DNA from: CAIKBL01 sp050247235
Lineage (GTDB): Bacteria; Pseudomonadota; Gammaproteobacteria; Ga0077536
Reading direction: 5' to 3'
Assembly: GCA_050247235.1 (NCBI GenBank)
Contig: JBFWUN010000012.1
Coordinates: 34,463-98,462 of the forward strand
DNA: 64,000 nt
The notes below the pieces were generated by a model. The model was not told the DNA's origin. It worked only from the letters and a program-made list of their open reading frames with translations, and searched no databases. This document shows, piece by piece, positions 55,559 through 63,310 of the stretch (its first letter is position 1; each line of letters starts with the position of its first letter). The translations under genes and the position numbers were made by a program.

Positions 55559-56647
55559 GCGCGCGCCGCCGATCCCGCGGCGCCGCCGCCGCCCACCGTC
55601 GCGGTGGCCAAGCCCGCATTCCGCAAGATCACGGAGTGGGACGAGTACACGGGTCGCTTCGTCGCGCAGCAGCGCGTGGACGTCCGCGCGCGCGTGTCGG
55701 GATACCTCGAAGCCGTGCATCTGAAGGAAGGGCACCCGGTTGAGCAGGGCGACCTGCTGTTCGTCATCGATCCCCGGCCCTTGGAGGCGGAAGTTGCCCG
55801 CGCCCGTGCGGAACTCGCACGCGCGGCGACGTCGCTCAAGGTGGCCCAGCTCGAGTTCGAGCGCGGCCAGCGGCTGGAGTCTTCCCGCGCGATGAGCCGC
55901 GAGACGATGGAAGAGCGGCGCGCGAAGCGCGACGCCGCGCAGGCCGACGTGGACGCCAAGGCGGCCAAGCTGCGGCTCGCCGAGCTCAACCTCGGGTTCA
56001 CGCAGGTCCGCGCGCCGATCGCGGGACTCGCCTCCGATATCCGGGTCGACGTCGGCAATCTGATCGAAGGCGGCAGCGCCCAGTCGACCATCCTGACGAC
56101 GATCGTCGCGCTCGACCCGATCGAACTCGAGATCGAAGCCTCCGAGTCCGAGTTCCTGCGCTACACCCGGCTGGATTCCGCGGGCACGCGGCGATCATCG
56201 CGCGATATTGCGAATCCCGTGGAGGCGATGCTGATCGACGAGAAGACCTGGAAGCACAAGGGACGGATGACGTTTGTCGACAACGAGATCGATCTCGATT
56301 CGGCGACGATGCGCGGCCGGGCGACATTCCCGAACCCGGATCGCGTGCTGCTGCCCGGCATGTTCGCGCGCGCGCGCCTGCTCGGCGAAGGCGAGCACGA
56401 CGCGGTGCTGATCCCGGATGTCGCGATCGTCTCCGACCAGTCCCGCAAGCTCGTGATGATCGTGGGTCCGGACAACGTCATCGAGGCGCGCCCCGTGGTG
56501 CCCGGCCCGCTGATCGACGGCCTGCGCGTAATCCGGGAGGGCCTCAAGCCCGACGATCGGGTCGTGGTCAACGGCGTGCAGCGTGCCCGTCCGGGCCTGC
56601 CGGTGACCCCGGAGGATACGACGATCGAGCCGGGCGCGCCGCACTAG
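55559..56647 (+). CDS. RND efflux periplasmic adaptor (5' end in gap)
   Basis: About 362 visible residues of a membrane-fusion protein of the AcrA/MexA (HlyD) class. The beta-barrel/lipoyl segment ITEWDEYTGRFVAQQRVDVRARVSGYLEAVHLKEGHPVEQGDLLFVIDPRPLEAEVARA is followed by a coiled-coil hairpin (about 80-150), the second lipoyl half LGFTQVRAPIAGLASDIRVDVGNLI and the membrane-proximal domain. The lipoprotein or signal region is lost in the gap. It links the inner-membrane pump to the outer-membrane channel. The pump gene starts five bases after its stop. Confidence 0.92.
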   Translation, partial: ARAADPAAPPPPTVAVAKPAFRKITEWDEYTGRFVAQQRVDVRARVSGYLEAVHLKEGHPVEQGDLLFVIDPRPLEAEVARARAELARAATSLKVAQLEFERGQRLESSRAMSRETMEERRAKRDAAQADVDAKAAKLRLAELNLGFTQVRAPIAGLASDIRVDVGNLIEGGSAQSTILTTIVALDPIELEIEASESEFLRYTRLDSAGTRRSSRDIANPVEAMLIDEKTWKHKGRMTFVDNEIDLDSATMRGRATFPNPDRVLLPGMFARARLLGEGEHDAVLIPDVAIVSDQSRKLVMIVGPDNVIEARPVVPGPLIDGLRVIREGLKPDDRVVVNGVQRARPGLPVTPEDTTIEPGAPH

Positions 56648-56651
56648 GCCG

Positions 56652-59351
56652 ATGCGCTTCTCGCATTTCTTCATCGAGCGGCCGATCTTTGCGTCGGTCA
56701 TCGCCATCCTGATCACGCTGGTCGGCGCGATCTCGTACTTCGCACTGCCGGTGGCGCAGTACCCGGAGATCGTGCCCCCCACGATCCAGGTTACCGCGAC
56801 CTACCCGGGCGCGAGCCCCGAGACGATCGCGTCCACGGTCGCCACGCCGATCGAACAGGAGATCAACGGCGTGGACGGCATGCTGTTCATGAACTCGTTC
56901 TCCACGAGCGACGGGCGCCTGACCATCAACGTCACGTTCGAACTCGGCACCAACCTCGATATCGCGCAGGTGCTGGTACAGAACCGCGTGGCGATAGCGC
57001 TGCCCCGGCTGCCCGAGGACGTGCGCCGCCTGGGTGTGAACGTGCTGAAGAATTCGCCCGACATGCTGCTGGTGATGCACATCTATTCGCCGGACGGATC
57101 GCGCGACGGGGCCTACCTGTCCAACTACGCGCGCACGCAGGTGGTGGATCGCCTGTCGCGGTTGCGCGGCGTGGGGCAACTGAACATCTTCGCGGAACGC
57201 GCGTACTCGATGCGTGTGTGGATCGACCCGGAGCGCGCCGCCGCGCGTGATCTCACGGCCACCGAGATCGTCGAGGCCGTGCGGCAGAACAACGTGCAGG
57301 TGGCGTCCGGCGCGCTGAACCAGCTGCCGGTTCCCACGCCGCCGGCATTCGAGTTCGCCGTGGAATCGCAGGGACGCTTCATCGAACCGGAGCAGTTCGG
57401 GCAGATCGTCGTCAAGCGCAGCCGGGACGGGCGTGTGACCCGGCTGCGCGACGTGGCGCGGGTGGAACTCGGTGCGCAGGACTACTCCACGATAGGCTAT
57501 CTCGACGGCAAGCCCGCGCTGCCGATGCCGACGTTCCAGCGGCCCGGCTCCAACGCGCTGCAGACCGTGGAAGACGTGCAGCGCGAACTGGCCGACGTCC
57601 GCAAGACCATGCCGCCGGGCGTGGCCGCCGAGATCGCGTTCAATCCGACACTGTTCATTGCCCAGTCGGTGCACGAGGTGTATCTCAGCATCGTCCAGGC
57701 CATGGGGCTCGTCGTGATCGTGATCCTGCTGTTCCTGCAGTCCTGGCGCGCGGCCATCATCCCGATCGTGGCGATCCCGATCTCGCTCATCGGCACGTTC
57801 GCGGTGATGCAGGCGTTCGGGTTCTCGATCAACAACCTCACCTTGTTCGGACTGGTTCTTGCCGTCGGTATCGCGGTGGACGACGCGATCGTGGTGGTGG
57901 AGAACATGGAGCGCTACCTCGCGCGCGGCGCGAGCCCGAAGGAAGCCGCCCACAAGACGATGGATGAAGTGGGCGGGGCGCTGATCGCGATCGCGCTCGT
58001 ACTCGCCGCGGTATTCGTCCCCACCGCGTTCATCTCCGGCATCTCCGGTGCGTTCTACCGGCAGTTCGCGCTGACGATCGCNNNNNNNNNNNNNNNNNNN
58101 NNNNNNNNNNNNNNNNNNNNNNNNNNNNNNNNNNNNNNNNNNNNNNNNNNNNNNNNNNNNNNNNNNNNNNNNNNNNNNNNNACGATCACGGAAGCCGCGG
58201 CATTCGTCGTGCCGCCGCCGCCGGTGCGCGGCATCGGCACCGGGGGTGGCTGGAAGCTCTACGTGCAGAACCGCGGCGGCCATTCGCTGGAAGCGCTGGA
58301 GAAGGTGACGCAGGAGATGATCGCGCGCCTGGCGCAGGATCCGCGCGTGGCCCGGGTGTTCACGACCTTCAACACCCGCACGCCGAAGATTTTCGCGGAC
58401 ATCGACCGCACGCGCGCCGAGAAGCTGCAGGTCCCTGCCGAGCGCGTGCTCGACACGCTGGAGATCTACCTGGGCTCGGCCTACGTGAACGATTTCAATT
58501 TCCTCGGTCGCACGTACCGCGTGACCGCGCAGGCCGAGGGCGATTACCGCGACCAGCGCGAGGACCTGCTGAAGCTCAAGACGCGCTCCGATCGTGGCGC
58601 GATGGTGCCACTGGGCTCAGTGACCACGCTGCGTGACATCACCGGTCCGCATCGCGTGTCCCGTTACAACCTGTACACCGCGGTCGAGATCCAGGGCGTG
58701 GCAGGACCGGGGTACTCCACCGGGGAGGCGATCGCGGCGGTGGAGGAAATCGCGCGCGAGGTGCTGCCGGAAGGCTACGGCTACGAATGGACCGATCTCG
58801 CCTTGCAGGAGAAGCTGGCAGGCAACACGGCACCCATCGCGTTCGGTCTCGCGGTCGCGTTCGTGTTCCTGCTGCTGGCGGCGCTGTACGAATCCTGGAT
58901 GCTGCCGCTCGCGGTGGTGCTGATCGTGCCGATGTGCCTGCTCGCGTCGATCACCGGCATCAACCTGCGCGGCATGGACAACAACATCCTGGTGCAGATC
59001 GGGTTCGTGGTGCTGATCGGGCTGGCGGCGAAGAACGCGATCCTCATCGTGGAGTTCGCACGCCAGGCGGAGAATCGTGGCCTGGATCGTGTCGCTGCCG
59101 CGGCGGAGGCCGCGCGGACGCGCCTGCGCCCGATCCTGATGACTTCCTTCGCGTTCATCATGGGCGTGCTGCCGCTGATGATCGGCACCGGCGCCGGGGC
59201 GGAGATGCGGCAGTCGCTCGGCACCGCGGTATTCTGCGGCATGCTCGGCGTGACGTTGTTCGGCCTGGTGTTCACGCCGGTTTTCTACGTGGTGTGCCGT
59301 GCCGGCGCGCAGCGGTATGCGAGCTGGCGGCGCGGCGGGGAACACGCGTGA
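56652..59351 (+). CDS. RND-family (HAE1) efflux pump, interrupted by assembly gap
   Basis: Begins MRFSHFFIERPIFASVIAILITLVG, the HAE1 start. Span 4 motif GLVLAVGIAVDDAIVVVENMERYL contains the two aspartates of the proton relay. The second half has AFVVPPPPVRGIGTGGGWKLYVQNRGG, NILVQIGFVVLIGLAAKNAILIVEFA and LGTAVFCGMLGVTLFGLVFTPVFYVV. The 100-N gap lies after YRQFALTIA. The reading frame happens to stay open across it, but the total of 899 residues is roughly 150 short of the usual 1030-1060, so the true gap is longer than 100 bases. Drug or solvent export is expected; the substrate is unknown. Confidence 0.92.
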   Translation: MRFSHFFIERPIFASVIAILITLVGAISYFALPVAQYPEIVPPTIQVTATYPGASPETIASTVATPIEQEINGVDGMLFMNSFSTSDGRLTINVTFELGTNLDIAQVLVQNRVAIALPRLPEDVRRLGVNVLKNSPDMLLVMHIYSPDGSRDGAYLSNYARTQVVDRLSRLRGVGQLNIFAERAYSMRVWIDPERAAARDLTATEIVEAVRQNNVQVASGALNQLPVPTPPAFEFAVESQGRFIEPEQFGQIVVKRSRDGRVTRLRDVARVELGAQDYSTIGYLDGKPALPMPTFQRPGSNALQTVEDVQRELADVRKTMPPGVAAEIAFNPTLFIAQSVHEVYLSIVQAMGLVVIVILLFLQSWRAAIIPIVAIPISLIGTFAVMQAFGFSINNLTLFGLVLAVGIAVDDAIVVVENMERYLARGASPKEAAHKTMDEVGGALIAIALVLAAVFVPTAFISGISGAFYRQFALTIXXXXXXXXXXXXXXXXXXXXXXXXXXXXXXXXXXTITEAAAFVVPPPPVRGIGTGGGWKLYVQNRGGHSLEALEKVTQEMIARLAQDPRVARVFTTFNTRTPKIFADIDRTRAEKLQVPAERVLDTLEIYLGSAYVNDFNFLGRTYRVTAQAEGDYRDQREDLLKLKTRSDRGAMVPLGSVTTLRDITGPHRVSRYNLYTAVEIQGVAGPGYSTGEAIAAVEEIAREVLPEGYGYEWTDLALQEKLAGNTAPIAFGLAVAFVFLLLAALYESWMLPLAVVLIVPMCLLASITGINLRGMDNNILVQIGFVVLIGLAAKNAILIVEFARQAENRGLDRVAAAAEAARTRLRPILMTSFAFIMGVLPLMIGTGAGAEMRQSLGTAVFCGMLGVTLFGLVFTPVFYVVCRAGAQRYASWRRGGEHA
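58082..58181. other. assembly gap (100 N)
   Basis: Run of 100 N inside the RND pump gene. The missing protein segment (periplasmic loop and spans 6-7 region) suggests the real gap is around 500-600 bases. Confidence 0.95.
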
Positions 59352-60808
59352 ACCGCCGATACTGGCTGCCACTGCTCGTGTTACTCGGCGGCTGCCAGGC
59401 CGTGGGGCCGGACTACGCAGGTCCCCCGGCCACACCCGCCGACGGTGCGGTGACGTTTCCGTCGGCCGCGGTCCCGGCGGACGCGCCACCCATGCCCCCG
59501 GGCGAACCGCCCGCCGCGTGGTGGAAACTGCTCGAGGACCCGGAACTGGATGCCCTGGTTGCTGCCGCGCAGGACGCGAACTTCGACCTTAGGATCGCCG
59601 CGGCCAACGTCGCGGCCGCGGAGGCCGTGCTCGCGCAGGTGGATACGCGCCGGCGACCCACCGCGAACGTGGGCGCATCCACGCAGATGCGGCGCGATCC
59701 GATCGCGCAGTTCCCGCGCGGCGATCCGGACAACCCGCTGCCCGCGCTGCCGTTCACCACGCTGGGGTTCGATCTGAACTGGGAACTCGATCTGTTCGGC
59801 CGGATTCGCCGCTCGATCGAGGCCGCCGCCGCGGACCTCGGTTCGCTCGAGGCCGTGCGGCACGATGTGCTGACCTCGGTACTGGCCGGGGTCGCGCGCG
59901 CGTACCTCGACCTGCGCGGCAACCAGGCGCGTATCGAAGTGGCCGAGCGAAACGTGGCGGTCCAGCAGCAGACGCTCGATCTCGTCGTACTGCTGAACCG
60001 CGAAGGCGCGGCGACCGACCTTGATGTCGCGCGCGCACGCACGCAGCTGCTCGCAAGCCAGGCGACGATCCCCCGCCTGCAGGCTGCCCTCACCGCCGCG
60101 CTGAACCGGCTCACCACGCTGACCGCGCAGACACCGGGCGCGCTGACGGTGCGGCTCGCGCCGCGCCGTCCGCTGCCGTCGATGCCGGCGTTCGTGGCGG
60201 TGGGCGCGCCCGGCGATCTCGTCCGCCGGCGGCCCGACATCCGCGCCGCGGAGCGCGCACTTGCCGGGGCCACGGCGCGCATCGGCGTCGCCACTGCGGA
60301 CCTGTTCCCGACGGTCACCTTGCTCGGCCGTGCCGGCCTGGGGGCCTCACACCTCTCGGACCTCGCGTCGCGCGGCGCGCCGTTCTTCGCGCTGGGGCCG
60401 TCGATCACCTGGAACCTGTTCGATCGCGAAGCGATCTACGCGCGAATCCGCGCGGCGGACAGCAACGCCGAAGCCGCGCTCGTCCGCTACCAGGCGGTGG
60501 TGACGGGCGCGCTGGAAGAAGTGGACAGTGCGCTGTCCGCGTACCGCCAGGAGCGGCAACGGCGTCTGCAGCTGAACGACGCGCTCACCGCGAGCCGCGA
60601 AGCCTCGTCACTCGCCCGCCTGCGCTACCAGGAGGGCATCGAGGACTTCCTGACCGTGCTCGACGCGGAGCGCAACCTGCTGCAGATCGAGGACCAGCTG
60701 GCGCAGTCGCAGATCGCGCTCGCGCAGGCGCTGGTGGACATCCATCTGGCGCTGGGGGGCGGCTGGGATGCTGCCGGTTCGGGGACCGGCAAATTGGGGT
60801 CAGAGTAG
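59348..60808 (+). CDS. outer-membrane efflux channel lipoprotein (OprM/NodT-like)
   Basis: 486 residues from a GTG overlapping the pump stop (GTGA). The lipobox LLVLLGGCQAVGPDYAGPP and the two OEP repeats are typical of NodT/OprM: WWKLLEDPELDALVAAAQDANFDLRIAAANV, GFDLNWELDLFGRIRRSIEAA, LVRRRPDIRAAERALAGATARIGVATADLFPTV, ARLRYQEGIEDFLTVLDAERNLLQIEDQ. The final residues GKLGSE and the stop codon are encoded by the first bases of the palindromic repeat at 60791, so the native C-terminus was replaced or extended by that insertion. Confidence 0.92.
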   Translation: MNRRYWLPLLVLLGGCQAVGPDYAGPPATPADGAVTFPSAAVPADAPPMPPGEPPAAWWKLLEDPELDALVAAAQDANFDLRIAAANVAAAEAVLAQVDTRRRPTANVGASTQMRRDPIAQFPRGDPDNPLPALPFTTLGFDLNWELDLFGRIRRSIEAAAADLGSLEAVRHDVLTSVLAGVARAYLDLRGNQARIEVAERNVAVQQQTLDLVVLLNREGAATDLDVARARTQLLASQATIPRLQAALTAALNRLTTLTAQTPGALTVRLAPRRPLPSMPAFVAVGAPGDLVRRRPDIRAAERALAGATARIGVATADLFPTVTLLGRAGLGASHLSDLASRGAPFFALGPSITWNLFDREAIYARIRAADSNAEAALVRYQAVVTGALEEVDSALSAYRQERQRRLQLNDALTASREASSLARLRYQEGIEDFLTVLDAERNLLQIEDQLAQSQIALAQALVDIHLALGGGWDAAGSGTGKLGSE

Positions 60809-60892
60809 AAATTGGAAATTGGGGTCAGAGTAACGTTTCCGAGGAAACGTTACTCTGACCCCAATTTCCAATTTCTACTCTGACCCCAATTT
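60791..60892. repeat. 102-bp perfect palindrome (REP/MITE-like)
   Basis: Two exactly complementary 50-base arms (60791-60840 and 60843-60892) around a GA centre. Each arm contains two copies of AAATTGGGGTCAGAGTA, so four copies of TTGGGGTCAGAGTA occur in all. The left arm supplies the last codons and TAG of the efflux-channel gene, and the stop of the convergent cNMP/rhodanese gene follows directly at 60893-60895. The GGGGTCAGA core is related to the GGGGTCTGACCCC of the element at 38421. It would act as a strong bidirectional terminator. No RAYT transposase gene is in the window. Confidence 0.9.
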
Positions 60893-62425
60893 CTAGATCG
60901 CTGCCGAGAGCTCGAGGTCCGCCCGCAGTGTGGATTTCTCCAGCTCGAACGCCTGGCGCCGGGCCTCCAGTTCCGCCACCTGCGCGCGCAGCGCTTCCTC
61001 GCGGGCATTGAGCTTGCGTGCTTCCTCCAGCAGCGCCTCCTGCTGGCGCCTGACGAGCAGCAGTCGTGCCTGCACCTGATCGCGCAGCGCGCGATCAGTG
61101 GCCGCGATCTTCTCGTTCATCTGGCGCTCCGCGGTGCGCTTGATGAGCGCGGTACGTTCAGCGAGGAGCCGATCGAAACGGCGACGTTCCACGGCAATCA
61201 GCTGGCGCAGGAGCATGGTCGGGACTTCTGGCGGCGCGGCGCTCACCAGCGCGTCGGTCGACCGGCGTTCGGCGTCGGCTGCTGCAGCGTCGCTGTCCGC
61301 CACTTCGACCGCCGGTTCCGGCGGAGCCCCGAGCGCCGCGAAATGCGGGATCAGCTCGGCGACGAAGTACGCGCGCAGGCCGCGCTCCGCGAGCAGGTAG
61401 CAGCCCAGCGCGCTGGTTGCGGGTTCGTCGCTGTAGCACACGTATGCCGTCGTCGGGTCGAGCGCCGCGCGCTTGGTCCGCAGCAGCGAAATCGGCACGT
61501 TCGATGCCCCGTCGAGGGCTTCACGCGCGAAACTCTCCGGTTCGCGCAGGTCGAGCCAGCGCGCGCCCTGGGCCACCAGTTCATGGGCCGCTTCCAGGGT
61601 CACGGGGCTCATGAGCGAGCGTTCGATGAACGCCTTGAAGTCCTCTCGAGCCACCCGCAGCAGGGTACCTTGCGTCAGCATGCGCACGGTGGCATTGCGA
61701 TGCCCACCGGTCACGAGCGCGTCGTCACCGAACGTATCACCCGCCACCTTGACCGTCAGGCGCGTGGAACCGCCGTCCGCGTGCATCCGGCACACTTCGG
61801 CCGAGCCACTCTTGACGATGTAGAAGTACTCCGCCTCGGTGCCCTGTTCAAACACTATTTCTCCCGCCGCGGCGTCGACTTCGGTCAGGCGGGAGACAAT
61901 CGACTGGACGTGATCCACCGGCAGATGTGCGAGTACGCCGAACCCGAGTGCCCGTTCGAGTCCATCGAGCTGGTGCCAGTCGTCGAGTTCACGCACTTCC
62001 GGCGCATGTTCGGGGCCGCGGGTGTAGGCGAGTGCGTGCTGACGCGCGTACGCCTCGGCCGGGAGCACGAGCACGGTGGCGTGACGGGTCACCGTCACCT
62101 CCGTGCGATCGCCGGGCATGTACACGGGGGTGCGGAGCGGCGCGTCTCCCGCTTCCAGCAATGTTGCGAGGTTGTCCGCCGGCCGCACCACGGTGACCGC
62201 ACCGCTGACGAGCCAGAGGTACTGGGGTTCCGGTGCGTTGCGCCGGGTCAGCACGTCCCCCGCGGCGCGCCGGGTCAGTCGGGCCGCACCCGCCAGCCCG
62301 CGCTGGTAGGGCGGCGCAAGCGTGGCGACGGGGTCCAGTCGGGCGAAGAGCCCGAGCAGTGTGGAGGTCATGCCCTCCGCGGGCGGTTGTCCATGAGGGG
62401 GTACAGCATCCTGCGTACGATCCAT
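60893..62425 (-). CDS. cyclic-nucleotide-binding/rhodanese/coiled-coil protein
   Basis: 510 residues from MDRTQDAVPPHG, with AGGAGAG upstream. A degenerate cNMP-binding-like domain (about 35-135: LWLVSGAVTVVRPADN) is followed by a second, better one (about 165-285: GEIVFEQGTEAEYFYIVKSGSAEVCRM and GDTFGDDALVTGGHRNATVRMLTQGTLLRV). A rhodanese domain follows (about 290-370) with WLDLREPESFAREALDGASNVPI and the active-site loop YVCYSDEPATSALG containing Cys330. The last 130 residues are a long coiled coil (LLRQLIAVERRRFDRLLAERTALIKR...EEARKLNAREEALRAQVAELEARRQAFELEK). No DNA-binding domain is present. Confidence 0.85.
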   Translation of the reverse strand: MDRTQDAVPPHGQPPAEGMTSTLLGLFARLDPVATLAPPYQRGLAGAARLTRRAAGDVLTRRNAPEPQYLWLVSGAVTVVRPADNLATLLEAGDAPLRTPVYMPGDRTEVTVTRHATVLVLPAEAYARQHALAYTRGPEHAPEVRELDDWHQLDGLERALGFGVLAHLPVDHVQSIVSRLTEVDAAAGEIVFEQGTEAEYFYIVKSGSAEVCRMHADGGSTRLTVKVAGDTFGDDALVTGGHRNATVRMLTQGTLLRVAREDFKAFIERSLMSPVTLEAAHELVAQGARWLDLREPESFAREALDGASNVPISLLRTKRAALDPTTAYVCYSDEPATSALGCYLLAERGLRAYFVAELIPHFAALGAPPEPAVEVADSDAAAADAERRSTDALVSAAPPEVPTMLLRQLIAVERRRFDRLLAERTALIKRTAERQMNEKIAATDRALRDQVQARLLLVRRQQEALLEEARKLNAREEALRAQVAELEARRQAFELEKSTLRADLELSAAI

Positions 62426-62651
62426 CGAAAGGTCTCTCCTTCGGCTCCGACCTGTTGCGTGCATGCGAGGTTAGCGGCCGCGCATGAATGGCGCCTGACA
62501 CAATGTCGCCACGTATCGATCCTTAAAGATTGGGCGATCGGGATGTGAACGGCGTCGCGGAAATCGGGACGTGACGTGCCGGACCGGGGTTCGTTAAGCT
62601 CCGAACCGGATGCCGCCGGCACCGCCGTCAACAACCCGGGGAGGACACTCG

Positions 62652-63092
62652 ATGGATGCGCAGCAGATGCAGGATCTCGAAGATATCCGCCAGCTCAAGT
62701 CACGCTATTTCCGCCTCATGGATACCCAGCAGTGGGACGCCTGGCAGACATGCTTCACCGAAGACATCTCGGCCCGCTACGAAGGGGCGCCGCGGCCGCG
62801 CCGGGACATGGCCACCGATATCGGTTGCGAAGGCCGCGCCGCGCTGCTCGCGGGTGTCCGCGGGCTGCTGACCGGCGCGGTGTCGATGCACCAGGGCTTC
62901 ATGCCGGAGATCACGCTGACGAGCGCGACAACTGCCAAGGCCATCTGGGCGATGTTCGACTACGTCCGCCTGCCCACCTGTCATTTCAAGGGCTGGGGAC
63001 ACTACCACGAGGACTACGTGAAGGAAGGCGGCGCCTGGAAGATCAGGCGCATCCACCTGACCCGGCTGCACACCGAGGAAGTGTGGGTCTGA
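62652..63092 (+). CDS. SnoaL/NTF2-like protein
   Basis: 146 residues from the ATG at 62652, preceded by GGGGAGGA. It opens DLEDIRQLKSRYFRLMDTQQWDAWQTCFTEDISARYEG, the hallmark of the SnoaL_4 (NTF2-like) cone fold, and ends HFKGWGHYHEDYVKEGGAWKIRRIHLTRLHTEEVWV. Family members are small isomerases, hydratases or dehydrases, often in aromatic or steroid metabolism. No partner gene is adjacent, so the reaction is unknown. The 226 bases upstream hold no other gene. Confidence 0.85.
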   Translation: MDAQQMQDLEDIRQLKSRYFRLMDTQQWDAWQTCFTEDISARYEGAPRPRRDMATDIGCEGRAALLAGVRGLLTGAVSMHQGFMPEITLTSATTAKAIWAMFDYVRLPTCHFKGWGHYHEDYVKEGGAWKIRRIHLTRLHTEEVWV

Positions 63093-63182
63093 GCGGGGCG
63101 CTCGCGGAGATTGCTACGCGGGAACGCGGTCCTCGCCATCCGTTCATTCCCTCGTGACTGCGGCCATCGCGAAGGGGCGCAG

Positions 63183-63301
63183 GGGAATCCATGCGATGGT
63201 CGGCGAGGCCCCATGGATTCCCGCGTGCGCGCGAATGACCAGGGGGATTTTCCGCACGCGCGGGGATGACGAGGGACACACCACGCGGTGCGGAAAATCC
63301 C
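63183..63301. repeat. cluster of two interspersed inverted repeats
   Basis: First pair: GGGAATCCATG at 63183-63193 and CATGGATTCCC at 63212-63222. Second pair: GGGATTTTCCGCAC at 63244-63257 and GTGCGGAAAATCCC at 63288-63301. Between them lies the GCGCGAATGAC/GGGGATGACGAGG type of sequence common in intergenic dispersed repeats of proteobacteria. The element fills the space between the SnoaL gene and the convergent universal stress protein gene. Confidence 0.7.
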
Positions 63302-63310
63302 GCCCGACCC

